Positions 25,749-33,040 of a DNA stretch of 64,000 nucleotides are shown piece after piece; the first letter of the stretch is position 1, and every line of letters starts with the position of its first letter. A program made the translations under genes and the position numbers. A model generated the notes under the pieces. The model did no database searches. It saw nothing but the letters and a program-made list of their open reading frames with translations, and was not told the DNA's origin. Source of the stretch: Streptomyces kanamyceticus (GTDB lineage Bacteria > Actinomycetota > Actinomycetes > Streptomycetales > Streptomycetaceae). Location: the NCBI RefSeq assembly GCF_008704495.1, contig NZ_CP023699.1, forward strand, positions 1,302,001-1,366,000, read 5' to 3'.

Positions 25749-26315
25749 TCACGCCGCGCCGTACACCGTGTCCAGGAGGCCCTTGACGAACCCGTCGAGG
25801 TCGTCGAGTCCGGCCGCGGCCAGCGTGGCCGGACCCCGGGCCACCAGGTGGGGAAGCGCGGCGTGCAGGGCCAGCGTGACGGCGGCGGCCCGCTGCGGGG
25901 TCACGGGCAGGCCCGCGCTGCGTTGGGCCTGCTCGAAGTGGGCGAAGTCGGCGGCCGCGAAGGCATCCAGCGGCTCCGTCAGCCACGGAGTCCGCGTCGC
26001 CTCGCGCTGCAGCTCCAGGAGCGCGAGCACCCGGACGCGGCCGGGTCCTTCGACGTGTTCCAGAAGCGTGCGCAACAGGGCGGTCAGCCCTGCCCGGTCG
26101 ACGGGCGCGGGTCTGGGGATCGCCGCGTACAGCTCGATGACGCGTTCCGCGCTCGCCCGCAACAGCGCGTCCCTGGTGGGGAAGTAGTTCTTGGTGGTGC
26201 CCGGCGGAACATCCGCTGCGGCATCGACGGCCCGGTGCGTCAGGCCCTTGCTGCCGGATTCCGCCAGTACGTCGATGGCCGCGTCGCCCAGGCGATCCCG
26301 TCTTTCTCGATTCAC
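25749..26315 (-). CDS. TetR family transcriptional regulator
   Basis: 188 residues from GTG 26315. HTH at about residues 25-50 (LTHRAVDAAADVPPGTTKNYFPTRDALL), and a C-terminal domain of the TetR_C type. Divergent from the alpha/beta hydrolase at 26403 across 87 bases holding overlapping inverted repeats. No clear ribosome site, so translation may be leaderless. Confidence 0.88.
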   Translation of the reverse strand: MNRERRDRLGDAAIDVLAESGSKGLTHRAVDAAADVPPGTTKNYFPTRDALLRASAERVIELYAAIPRPAPVDRAGLTALLRTLLEHVEGPGRVRVLALLELQREATRTPWLTEPLDAFAAADFAHFEQAQRSAGLPVTPQRAAAVTLALHAALPHLVARGPATLAAAGLDDLDGFVKGLLDTVYGAA

Positions 26316-26335
26316 GTATCCAAACTACCTCATCC

Positions 26336-26353
26336 GTGGTACCACAGTTGTGG
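26336..26353. promoter_or_regulatory. Overlapping palindromes, candidate TetR operator
   Basis: GTGGTACCAC (26336-26345) is a perfect 10-bp palindrome, overlapped by CCACAGTTGTGG (26342-26353). Located between the divergent TetR and hydrolase starts. Confidence 0.5.
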
Positions 26354-26402
26354 TGGTTCTGATCGTGGGTCGCGGATCGAAGGTCGAACGGGAGTGGTTC
26401 TG

Positions 26403-27536
26403 GTGGCTGTGGGCTATCTGATGACCGTGGTGTTGGCCGCGCTGATCGCGGTGTTCTGCCTGGTTCGCATCCGCGGGCCGAAGCCGCTCTTCTACGTCAG
26501 CTACCGGCTCGGCCTGGTCTTCAACGAGATGCCGTTCCTGGTCGTCTACGCACTGGCGGCATCGACGGCGCTGGCCTTCGCGGAAGGCGACATCGAAACG
26601 GCCGCCGACCGGGTGGCCGTCGGTGCGGCCGCGGCCTCGGCCGTCGCACTCGCCGTGGTGGCCCGGCGCGGGATGCGGACCGCACGCGCGGTCAGGCTCG
26701 CCCTGGACGAGGCGCTCGGCGCCGGTACGGCCACGCGCCGCAGGCCGCCGCTGGCACGCATTCTGCTGAGGCCCGTCTTCCGGCGCCGCCGTGACGTCAG
26801 ACGGGTGGGCAACCTCCGTTACGGGGACGGGGGCCGCCGCAACCTCCTGGACCTCTACCACCACCGGGCGCGCCCCGAGGGCGGCCCCGTACTGATCCAC
26901 TTCCACGGCGGCCACTACGACCAAGGGCGGAAGAACACCCAGTCGCTCCCCCTGCTCTACCGGCTCGCCGGCCAGGGCTGGGTCTGCATCAGCGCCAACT
27001 ACCGCCTGCGGCCCGCCTTCTCGCACCCCGACCATCTGATCGACGCGAAGAAGGTGATCGCCTGGGCGCGCGAACACGCCGAGGAGTACGGCGCGCACCC
27101 CGAGGCGGCCGTGTTCGTGTCGGGGAGTTCCGCGGGCGCGCACATGGCGGCGCTCGCCGCCCTGACCCCCAACGAACCGCGCTACCAGCCCGGGTTCGAG
27201 GAGGCGGACACTTCCGTGACGGCCGCCATCGCGCTGAACGGCTACCTCGGGACGTACTTCGACGGGGATCCGGCGACGTCGCCGGCGCATCTCGCCCGCG
27301 CGGACGCGCCACCGTTCCTCATCGCGCACGGCGACCTGGACGAGCTGGTGGAGACCGAGAACCCCAAGGCCCTCGCCACCGCCCTGCGCTCGGTGTCCAC
27401 CTCGCCGGTCGTGTACGTCGAACTCCGGGGCGGGCACCACGCCTTCGACCTCTTCCATTCCTTCCGCTTCGAGGCGCTGATCGACGGCATCGAGGATTTC
27501 GCCGCGTGGGTGAGGGCGGAGAAGAGGGTGGTCTAG
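26403..27536 (+). CDS. Membrane-anchored alpha/beta hydrolase (esterase, HSL-like)
   Basis: 377 residues. GTG 26403 was chosen because GGGAG at 26389-26393 is well spaced; ATG 26421 is an alternative. The N-terminal 100 residues have about three membrane segments. The catalytic domain shows IHFHGGHYDQG (HGG oxyanion motif, about residue 164), GSSAG nucleophile elbow (about 240), HGDLDELV acid and GGHHAFD histidine. It is an esterase/lipase of the hormone-sensitive-lipase type, probably regulated by the divergent TetR. Its stop overlaps that of the convergent thioesterase. Confidence 0.87.
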   Translation: MAVGYLMTVVLAALIAVFCLVRIRGPKPLFYVSYRLGLVFNEMPFLVVYALAASTALAFAEGDIETAADRVAVGAAAASAVALAVVARRGMRTARAVRLALDEALGAGTATRRRPPLARILLRPVFRRRRDVRRVGNLRYGDGGRRNLLDLYHHRARPEGGPVLIHFHGGHYDQGRKNTQSLPLLYRLAGQGWVCISANYRLRPAFSHPDHLIDAKKVIAWAREHAEEYGAHPEAAVFVSGSSAGAHMAALAALTPNEPRYQPGFEEADTSVTAAIALNGYLGTYFDGDPATSPAHLARADAPPFLIAHGDLDELVETENPKALATALRSVSTSPVVYVELRGGHHAFDLFHSFRFEALIDGIEDFAAWVRAEKRVV

Positions 27537-28030
27537 CCCTCCGCGGGAACCGTCACGATCGAACGGCCCGCCCACTCCGGGGCCGGTTCGGTCAGGGCCG
27601 TGAGGTGTTCGCGGATCTCGTCGGGGAACGGGGTCGTACGGCCCTGGTTCTGGTCCACGTGGAGGGCGAGGAGCTCCGTGGTGGCCACGGGGCTCGCGTC
27701 CTCGGCCGGGTCGGCGTCCGCGTCGTCGACCACGTACATCTCGTGCGTGAAGCGTGCCTTCTTGGCGTCGGCGCCCAGCATGCGGGTGCGGACGGCCAGT
27801 TGGGCGCCCTCGGGGACATCGTTCAGGTACCGGATGTGGGACTCGACCGTGTAGAGGGAGCAGCCGGTGGACTCGCGGTAGCCCGCGTGCAGGCCCGTCT
27901 CGATCATCATGGCGTCGGTGGCGTAGCCGAAGACCAGGACGTAGAAGGCCTCGCTCATATGGCCGTTGTAGTCGATCCACTCGGGGCGGACCTGCCGGTG
28001 GAGCAGGGGCAGCGGCTCGCGCGCGGTCAC
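27533..28030 (-). CDS. Hot-dog thioesterase, probable betainyl-CoA thioesterase
   Basis: 165 residues from GTG 28030, overlapping the dehydrogenase stop by 4 bases. A hot-dog fold with the 4-hydroxybenzoyl-CoA thioesterase motif VRPEWIDYNGHMSEAFYVLVF (catalytic Asp in the D-x-N-x-H-M segment, about residue 20). In other bacteria the same domain is fused to L-carnitine dehydrogenase. Next to a dehydrogenase and a BKACE enzyme, the best role is hydrolysis of betainyl-CoA to glycine betaine and CoA. Confidence 0.85.
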   Translation of the reverse strand: MTAREPLPLLHRQVRPEWIDYNGHMSEAFYVLVFGYATDAMMIETGLHAGYRESTGCSLYTVESHIRYLNDVPEGAQLAVRTRMLGADAKKARFTHEMYVVDDADADPAEDASPVATTELLALHVDQNQGRTTPFPDEIREHLTALTEPAPEWAGRSIVTVPAEG

Positions 28031-28983
28031 TTCTTGCCTCCGTTCAGGCGCCCGGTGGCGCGCAGGACGTCGATGACTCCCTGGTCGCGCTCGGCGACGA
28101 GATCGGCGATGGTGCGCCCGTTCGCCTCCTCGTCGCAGCCCGCGACCACCGCGTCGTACAGCTTCTTGTCGAGTTCGGGGGCCTCCAGGCGCGTCCACGG
28201 CGACTTCAGGGAGGGGCCGAAGTGGTCGAGCATGTGGGCCATGCCGCCCTCGCCGCCCGCGAGCGCGAAGGTGAGCATCGGGCCCATGAACGCCCAGCGC
28301 AGGCCGGGGCCCTCGGTGATGGAGTCGTCGATCTCCTGGACGGTGGCCTCGCCGTTGGCGACCATGTGCAGGGCCTCGCGCCACAGGGCTTCCTGAAGGC
28401 GGTTGGCGATGAAGCCGGGAACCTCGCTCCGCATGGTGATCACGGACTTGCCCGCGACGTCGTAGAACCGGGAGGCCCAGGCCACCGCTTCGGCGTCGGT
28501 GCGCTCGCCGCCGACGACCTCGACGAGGGGGATGAGGTAGGGCGGATTGAAGGGGTGGCCGACGACGAGGCGCCCGGGGGTGGCGGCCGTGGTCTGCATG
28601 TCGGTCATCGGGTAGCCGGAGGTGGAGGAGGCGATGACGACTCCGGCGGGCGTGGCGGCGTCGAGATCGGCCAGCAGGTCGCGCTTGAGCTCCAGCTTCT
28701 CCGGGGCGCTCTCCTGCACGAACTGCGCGTCGGCGACGGCCTCTTCGAGGGTCGCGGCGACGGTGAGCCGGTCCCGCGAAGCGCCGTCGGCGAGCCCGAG
28801 CTCGATGAGCGCGGGCCAGGCGGCGTCGACGAGGCGGCGCAGCTTCACCTCGGCGTCGGGCGCCGGGTCCCACGCGGTCACGTCGTACCCACGGGCCAGG
28901 AAGTGGGCGACCCATCCGCCGCCGATGACGCCCGCGCCTATACAGGCGACGCGGCGGACTTCTTCAGGGGTGGTGGTAGTCAT
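28027..28983 (-). CDS. L-carnitine dehydrogenase-like 3-hydroxyacyl dehydrogenase
   Basis: 318 residues from ATG 28983. The Rossmann motif VACIGAGVIGGGWVAHFLARG (about residues 12-32) binds NAD. VVGHPFNPPYLIPLVEVVGG (about 138-157) is the catalytic His block of the 3-hydroxyacyl-CoA dehydrogenase superfamily, and the SSTSGYPMTDMQ loop resembles carnitine dehydrogenases. Length 318 matches the CDH domain. It oxidises L-carnitine to 3-dehydrocarnitine with NAD+. Next to a thioesterase and a BKACE gene, this assignment is favoured over a plain beta-oxidation role. Confidence 0.85.
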   Translation of the reverse strand: MTTTTPEEVRRVACIGAGVIGGGWVAHFLARGYDVTAWDPAPDAEVKLRRLVDAAWPALIELGLADGASRDRLTVAATLEEAVADAQFVQESAPEKLELKRDLLADLDAATPAGVVIASSTSGYPMTDMQTTAATPGRLVVGHPFNPPYLIPLVEVVGGERTDAEAVAWASRFYDVAGKSVITMRSEVPGFIANRLQEALWREALHMVANGEATVQEIDDSITEGPGLRWAFMGPMLTFALAGGEGGMAHMLDHFGPSLKSPWTRLEAPELDKKLYDAVVAGCDEEANGRTIADLVAERDQGVIDVLRATGRLNGGKK

Positions 28984-29010
28984 GGGGGACTCCTATTCGT
29001 TGCTGCGGGG

Positions 29011-29240
29011 GGGGCGCCCCTTAAGGGGCGCGGGGAACTGCGCGACAAGCCACGACGGACCCGCGGCCGAGCGGCTGACGGACAGGGGGGTGCCCCTTGA
29101 GGGGCGCGGGGAACTGCGCGACAAGCCACGACGGCCCGCGGTCAAACAACTGCACCCGCGGCCGCAGGCACGGCTCCGCCGCGTGGGCGCGACAAGCCAC
29201 GACGGCCCGCGGTCAAAGAACTACGACCGCGGCCGCAGGC
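29011..29240. repeat. Tandem copies of the intergenic repeat between BKACE and CDH genes
   Basis: Three tandem copies of a GGGGCGCGGGGAACTGCGCG-type element: about 29011-29066, about 29085-29169, and a partial copy 29187-29240. The 54-base segments 29116-29169 and 29187-29240 differ at four positions, with period 71, and the second includes the last codons of the BKACE gene. The array fills the gap between the two genes. Confidence 0.85.
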
Positions 29241-30117
29241 CCAGCTTCTGGCGGGCCTCGTCCGGCGTGGCGACCCGCGAGCCGAGGTTCTCGGTGATCT
29301 GCACCGCACGCTCGACGAGCTGCGCGTTGCTCACCTTGTTCCCCTTGCCGAGGTAGAGGTTGTCCTCAAGACCCACCCGCACCTGCCCACCGAGCAGGAT
29401 CGACTGGGCGACCCACGGCATCTGCATGCGGCCGAGCGCGAAGCTGGCCCACTGGGCGCCTTCGGGCAGCATGTTGACCATGGACTGCAGGACGCCCGGG
29501 TCGGCGGGCGCGCCCCACGGGATGCCCATGCAGAGCTGGAAGACGGTGGGGTTGTCGAGCAGTCCTTCGGCGAGCAGCTGCTTGGCGAACCAGAGCTGGC
29601 CGGTGTCGAAGATCTCCAGCTCAGGCCGTACGCCGAGCTCCTGGATGCGCCTGGCGCCCTGGCGGAGCATGTCGGGGGTGGAGATGTAGAGGTTGTCGCC
29701 GAAGTTGAGCGAGCCGCAGTCCAGGGTGCAGATGTCGGGCAGCAGCTCCTCGACGTGCGGGAGCCGGTCGAGACCGCCGACGAGGTCCGTGCCGGGCAGC
29801 TCGCCGAGCTCCTTGAGCGGCTCGGCAGGGTCGATGACGAGGTCGCCGCCCATGCCCGCCGTCAGGTTGATGACGACGTCGGTGCCGGTCTCCTTGATGC
29901 GCTCGACGACCTCGCGGTACAGGCGCGGGTCGCGCGAGGGGTCGCCGGTCTCGGGGTCGCGGACGTGGATGTGCACGACGGCGGCGCCCGCCCCGGCGGC
30001 CTCCACCGCGGAGGTGGCTATCTGCTCGGGCGTCACGGGCACGTGCGGGCTCTTGCGGACGGTGTCGCCCGCGCCGGTCAGGGCGGCGGTGATGATGACG
30101 TTGTCGTTCACGGGCAT
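29221..30117 (-). CDS. BKACE (DUF849) beta-keto acid cleavage enzyme, probable dehydrocarnitine cleavage
   Basis: 298 residues from ATG 30117. Typical BKACE sequence: [32 protein letters not shown] (metal-binding His pair, about residues 46-64), [25 protein letters not shown] and [20 protein letters not shown]. The family condenses a beta-keto acid with acetyl-CoA to form acetoacetate and a new acyl-CoA. With a carnitine-type dehydrogenase and a thioesterase downstream, dehydrocarnitine to betainyl-CoA and acetoacetate is the likely reaction. Its last codons lie inside the repeat array. Confidence 0.88.
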   Translation of the reverse strand: MPVNDNVIITAALTGAGDTVRKSPHVPVTPEQIATSAVEAAGAGAAVVHIHVRDPETGDPSRDPRLYREVVERIKETGTDVVINLTAGMGGDLVIDPAEPLKELGELPGTDLVGGLDRLPHVEELLPDICTLDCGSLNFGDNLYISTPDMLRQGARRIQELGVRPELEIFDTGQLWFAKQLLAEGLLDNPTVFQLCMGIPWGAPADPGVLQSMVNMLPEGAQWASFALGRMQMPWVAQSILLGGQVRVGLEDNLYLGKGNKVSNAQLVERAVQITENLGSRVATPDEARQKLGLRPRS

Positions 30118-30161
30118 GCGGAACTCTCCCTCGGGGGTGGGGTGTTGGGTACGGAGAACGG

Positions 30162-30197
30162 CCGTACGACGCGTACGTTGCGTACGTTGCGTACGGG
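30162..30197. repeat. Four 9-bp tandem repeats before the BKACE gene
   Basis: Units CCGTACGAC, GCGTACGTT, GCGTACGTT and GCGTACGGG at 30162, 30171, 30180 and 30189. They sit in the 83-base gap between the regulator stop and the BKACE start. The shared CGTAC core is also present in the palindrome upstream of the regulator, so this may be an operator array. Confidence 0.65.
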
Positions 30198-30200
30198 AAG

Positions 30201-31067
30201 TCAGTGCGCGGTCAGCGTGGCGTCGACGTACGCGGTGAGGGCCTCGTGCATGTCGTCGGGGCCCGCCCCGGGGCTGTCCGGGGCGGCCGCGAGGACCTGA
30301 GTGGCGAGGCCGTCGATCAGCGCGGTGAGGCGCAGCGCGGCGGCCGCCGGGTCGGCGAGCCGGAAGACGCCCTCGGCGATGCCGCGGCGGATGACGTCGG
30401 CGACGGTGGTGCGCCACTGCCGGTAGTAGTCGGCGTGCAGTCGGCCCACGGCGGTGGAGCGGGCGGCCTCCGCCCACAGGTCGAGCCAGACGCTCCACTG
30501 CCAGCGCTGCTGCGGGGTGCGCGGGATCTGCAGCTCGATGAGCTGACGCAGCTCGTCGGCGGCGTCAGCGGCGTCGGCGACGCGCGCGGCGCGACGTGCG
30601 GTGTCCTCGTCCATGCACCAGCGCACGGCCGCTTCGAGGAGGTCGCCGCGGCCGGGGAAGTGGTAGTGGATGGCGGCGGTGCTGGTGTCACAGGCCGCGG
30701 CGATGTCCTGGACGCGGACGGCGTGGAAGCCGTGCTCGGCGATGAGGCGGACGGTCTCGCGGATGATCTGCAGGGGGCGGCCGCCCTCCAGGGAGGCGCC
30801 CGCCGTGCCCGCCGGGCCCGCCGTGCGCGGGCGCCGCGCGGGCGCCGCGGTGGGCGCGGTGCCGAGGAGCCAGCCCGCGTCGACGCCGCCGGTGGCGGCG
30901 ATGCGGGCCAGCTCGGCCGCGGTGAACCTGCGCGTGCCGCCCAGGGAGCGGGACAGCTTCGAGGGGTCCATCACGATCCGGCGCGCGAATTCGCGCTGGG
31001 TCACGCCCGCGTCGGTGATGACTTTCCGTACGCGCTCGGCGACGTCGTCCCGCTGCTCTGACTGCAT
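30201..31067 (-). CDS. Hybrid Xre (Cro/C1)-TetR transcriptional regulator
   Basis: 288 residues from ATG 31067 (a TTG at 31076 is possible). It has two DNA-binding domains. Residues about 4-70 form an Xre-type HTH ([29 protein letters not shown]). After a Pro/Ala linker, residues about 100-150 hold a TetR HTH ([30 protein letters not shown]) and a TetR ligand-binding domain completes the protein. It is the upstream gene of the carnitine set and probably controls it and itself. The double-HTH architecture is unusual for a TetR protein. Confidence 0.88.
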   Translation of the reverse strand: MQSEQRDDVAERVRKVITDAGVTQREFARRIVMDPSKLSRSLGGTRRFTAAELARIAATGGVDAGWLLGTAPTAAPARRPRTAGPAGTAGASLEGGRPLQIIRETVRLIAEHGFHAVRVQDIAAACDTSTAAIHYHFPGRGDLLEAAVRWCMDEDTARRAARVADAADAADELRQLIELQIPRTPQQRWQWSVWLDLWAEAARSTAVGRLHADYYRQWRTTVADVIRRGIAEGVFRLADPAAAALRLTALIDGLATQVLAAAPDSPGAGPDDMHEALTAYVDATLTAH

Positions 31068-31077
31068 GGTGAGCAAC

Positions 31078-31114
31078 CGTACCCATGCGTTGCGATCAGC
31101 ACAACATGGGTACG
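31078..31114. promoter_or_regulatory. Palindrome upstream of the Xre-TetR gene, probable operator
   Basis: CGTACCCATG (31078-31087) and CATGGGTACG (31105-31114) are perfect 10-bp inverted arms around a 17-base spacer that itself has GTTG...CAAC ends. Located 11 bases upstream of the regulator ATG, an autoregulation site. Confidence 0.7.
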
Positions 31115-31182
31115 TCCATTGCGCAGCAAGAAGCCGAATTGAGCTTCTGACTGTCGCATCAGTCAGGCAGTCGGTCGGTCAG

Positions 31183-32445
31183 TCAGTCACGGGTGTGCGC
31201 GCGGTACAGATCGAGCTCGCCGTCGAGTTCGAGGACGAGCACGGTGCAGAGCGGGTCGAGGTCGTCGTCGGTCAGGTGGAGGTACTCCCAGCCGGGCACG
31301 TCGCCGAGTCCTCCGACGCGTTCGTGGCGCACGGGGGTACCGGTGCCGAGCACGCGGGCCGAGGTCACGGCGTTGCGGACGCCGCGAAGGACCACGTACT
31401 CGTTGGGCCGGTCGAAGAGGAAGAGGTGGAGGGTGCGGCGGTCGGCGGAGAGGGTGGAGGGGCCGTAGAAGTGGCCGTGCGGCAGGCCGCGGACCGTGCC
31501 GTGGACGGCGTCGGCGTGCCGCCCCTTCCACTCCCCCAGCGCCGCGAGCCGCTCGGCCTGCTCGGGCGGGAGCGTGCCGTCCTCCTTGGGGCCGACGTCG
31601 AGCAGGAGGTTGCCGCCGCCCCCGATGGTCTCGACGAAGACGCGGACCAACTGGCGGGGCGTCTTGTGGTGGGTGTCCTGCGGCTGGTAGCCCCAGGAGT
31701 CGTTGACGGTGAGGCACAACTCCCAGTCGCCCGTGGGCGGTTCGATGGGTACGCCCTGTTCGGGGGTGGCGTAGTCGCCGTGGCCCGTGAGGCGGCCGTT
31801 GACGACGGTGTGCGGGCTCAGCTCCGCTATCTCCGCGGCGAGTTCGGCCATCCGCCACTGGGCCGGACCGCGCTCCCACTCCCCGTCGAACCACAGCAGG
31901 TCGGGCTCGAAGCGTTCCAGTAGCTCCCGCACCTGGGCGCGGTGGAAGGCGAGGAACTCCACCCAGCGCGCGGGGTCCTCGTCGCCCGCGGCGGGCATGG
32001 AGTAGGGGTTGCCGCGCTCGGCCGGGTCCTGGCCCGCCGGGCGCACGGTGGCGTAGTCGGGGTGCGACCAGTCCAGGTGGGAGTAGTACAGGCCGACCCT
32101 GATGCCGCGGGCGCGCAGCGCGGCGACGTACGGGGCGACGAGGTCGCGGCCCGCGGGGGTCCTTTTGACCACGGACAGGTCGTTCGCGGCGGTGTCCCAC
32201 AGGGCGACGCCGTCGTGGTGCTTGGCCGTCAGGACGGCGTAGCGGGCACCCGAGCGGACGAACAGGTCCGCCCAGTCGTCGGGCGCGTACCGAGCGGCCG
32301 TGAACCGGTCGAGCTGCGCCATGTACCGGTCGTAGGGCACGACACCGTCGAAGAACGACCAGGACTCGGCGACTCCGTCCACGCTGTAGACACCCCAGTG
32401 CAGAAAGATCCCAAGCTTGGCATCGCCGAACCAGGGCTGGATCAT
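31183..32445 (-). CDS. Glycoside hydrolase family 29 (alpha-L-fucosidase)
   Basis: 420 residues from ATG 32445 with a GAGGAGA site; a longer start at 32544 adds 33 unconserved residues. FGDAKLGIFLHWGVYSVDG (residues about 5-23) and YAVLTAKHHDGVALWDT (about 78-94) are GH29 hallmarks. DLLWFDGEWERG (about 185) holds the predicted nucleophile Asp. It hydrolyses terminal alpha-L-fucose. No signal peptide, so likely cytoplasmic, acting on imported oligosaccharide. The stop codon lies in a GTCA-rich stretch. Confidence 0.92.
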   Translation of the reverse strand: MIQPWFGDAKLGIFLHWGVYSVDGVAESWSFFDGVVPYDRYMAQLDRFTAARYAPDDWADLFVRSGARYAVLTAKHHDGVALWDTAANDLSVVKRTPAGRDLVAPYVAALRARGIRVGLYYSHLDWSHPDYATVRPAGQDPAERGNPYSMPAAGDEDPARWVEFLAFHRAQVRELLERFEPDLLWFDGEWERGPAQWRMAELAAEIAELSPHTVVNGRLTGHGDYATPEQGVPIEPPTGDWELCLTVNDSWGYQPQDTHHKTPRQLVRVFVETIGGGGNLLLDVGPKEDGTLPPEQAERLAALGEWKGRHADAVHGTVRGLPHGHFYGPSTLSADRRTLHLFLFDRPNEYVVLRGVRNAVTSARVLGTGTPVRHERVGGLGDVPGWEYLHLTDDDLDPLCTVLVLELDGELDLYRAHTRD

Positions 32446-32957
32446 CGGCGTCTCTCCTCGTCGTAGCGACCGCGACAGGTCCGTGGCAGGCCCGTGGCAT
32501 GCCCAGCGACCCCCGGCCGCAGTGTGCAGGAGTGGCGTGGCCATGGGAATGGTGAGATCCGGATTGCTTCGGGGGCGCTGGCGGGGAGGGCCGCTCGGCC
32601 GAGCTCGGCGCGGTGGGTGCGGGCTGGTGGCGGCGGGCGGGGCGAGGTGAGAGGGGGGCGCTCGGCGGGCTGCCCGGCGTGCGCCGTGCGGGAATCGGAG
32701 CCTGCCTATGGCCGCGGGCGCGGCGAGGTGGGAGGGGTGTTCAGCGTGGCCCGCCGTACGGCGAGCGGGGCCTTGAACCCGGTCCAGTGGCAGCGCGCAC
32801 GGCCAAGCGGAACAAGCACTCAGCGGAACCCGCCGTACGGTGAGCTGGACATCAGACCCGGCCCAATGACGGCGCGCACGGCCAAGTGGAAGGGCCCGCC
32901 GTGCGGCGAGCGGGACGTCAGCCCCTGCCTATCAGCCCCGACCTAGCGGAAGGGCAC
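32446..32957. other. 512-base intergenic region with degenerate tandem repeats
   Basis: No supportable gene. A degenerate array starts at about 32750 and continues into the coding end of the downstream regulator (see repeat entry). The left part (32530-32745) is G-rich with repeated GGCGAGGTG(A/G)GAGGGG segments (about 32641 and 32722). The short open frames here follow the repeats and have no ribosome site. Confidence 0.7.
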
Positions 32958-33040
32958 TCAGCGGAGCCCGCCCTCCGCCGCACGGGGCGTCGGCCCCGGC
33001 CTGGTCGCCGCAGGCACGGCCAAGTGGAACGGGCACTCCG
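32750..33040. repeat. Four degenerate 65-79 bp tandem repeats
   Basis: Units begin CCCGCCGTACGG-like at about 32750, 32829, 32895 and 32966. Shared blocks are CACGGCCAAGTGGAA and GGCACTCAGCGGA. The last unit overlaps the final 25 or so codons of the BTAD regulator gene, whose stop is at 32958; the other units lie outside it. Confidence 0.75.

Noticed and set aside
29011..29240. CRISPR array
   Set aside because: Repeats are tandem or dispersed without unique spacers, and no cas genes are present.
31156..31191. GTCA/GTCG-rich microsatellite near the GH29 stop
   Set aside because: Short, imperfect and without a clear role; likely simple sequence.
32494..32946. 150-residue forward ORF in the intergenic region after GH29
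   Set aside because: No ribosome site, atypical composition, and its sequence simply follows the tandem repeats.
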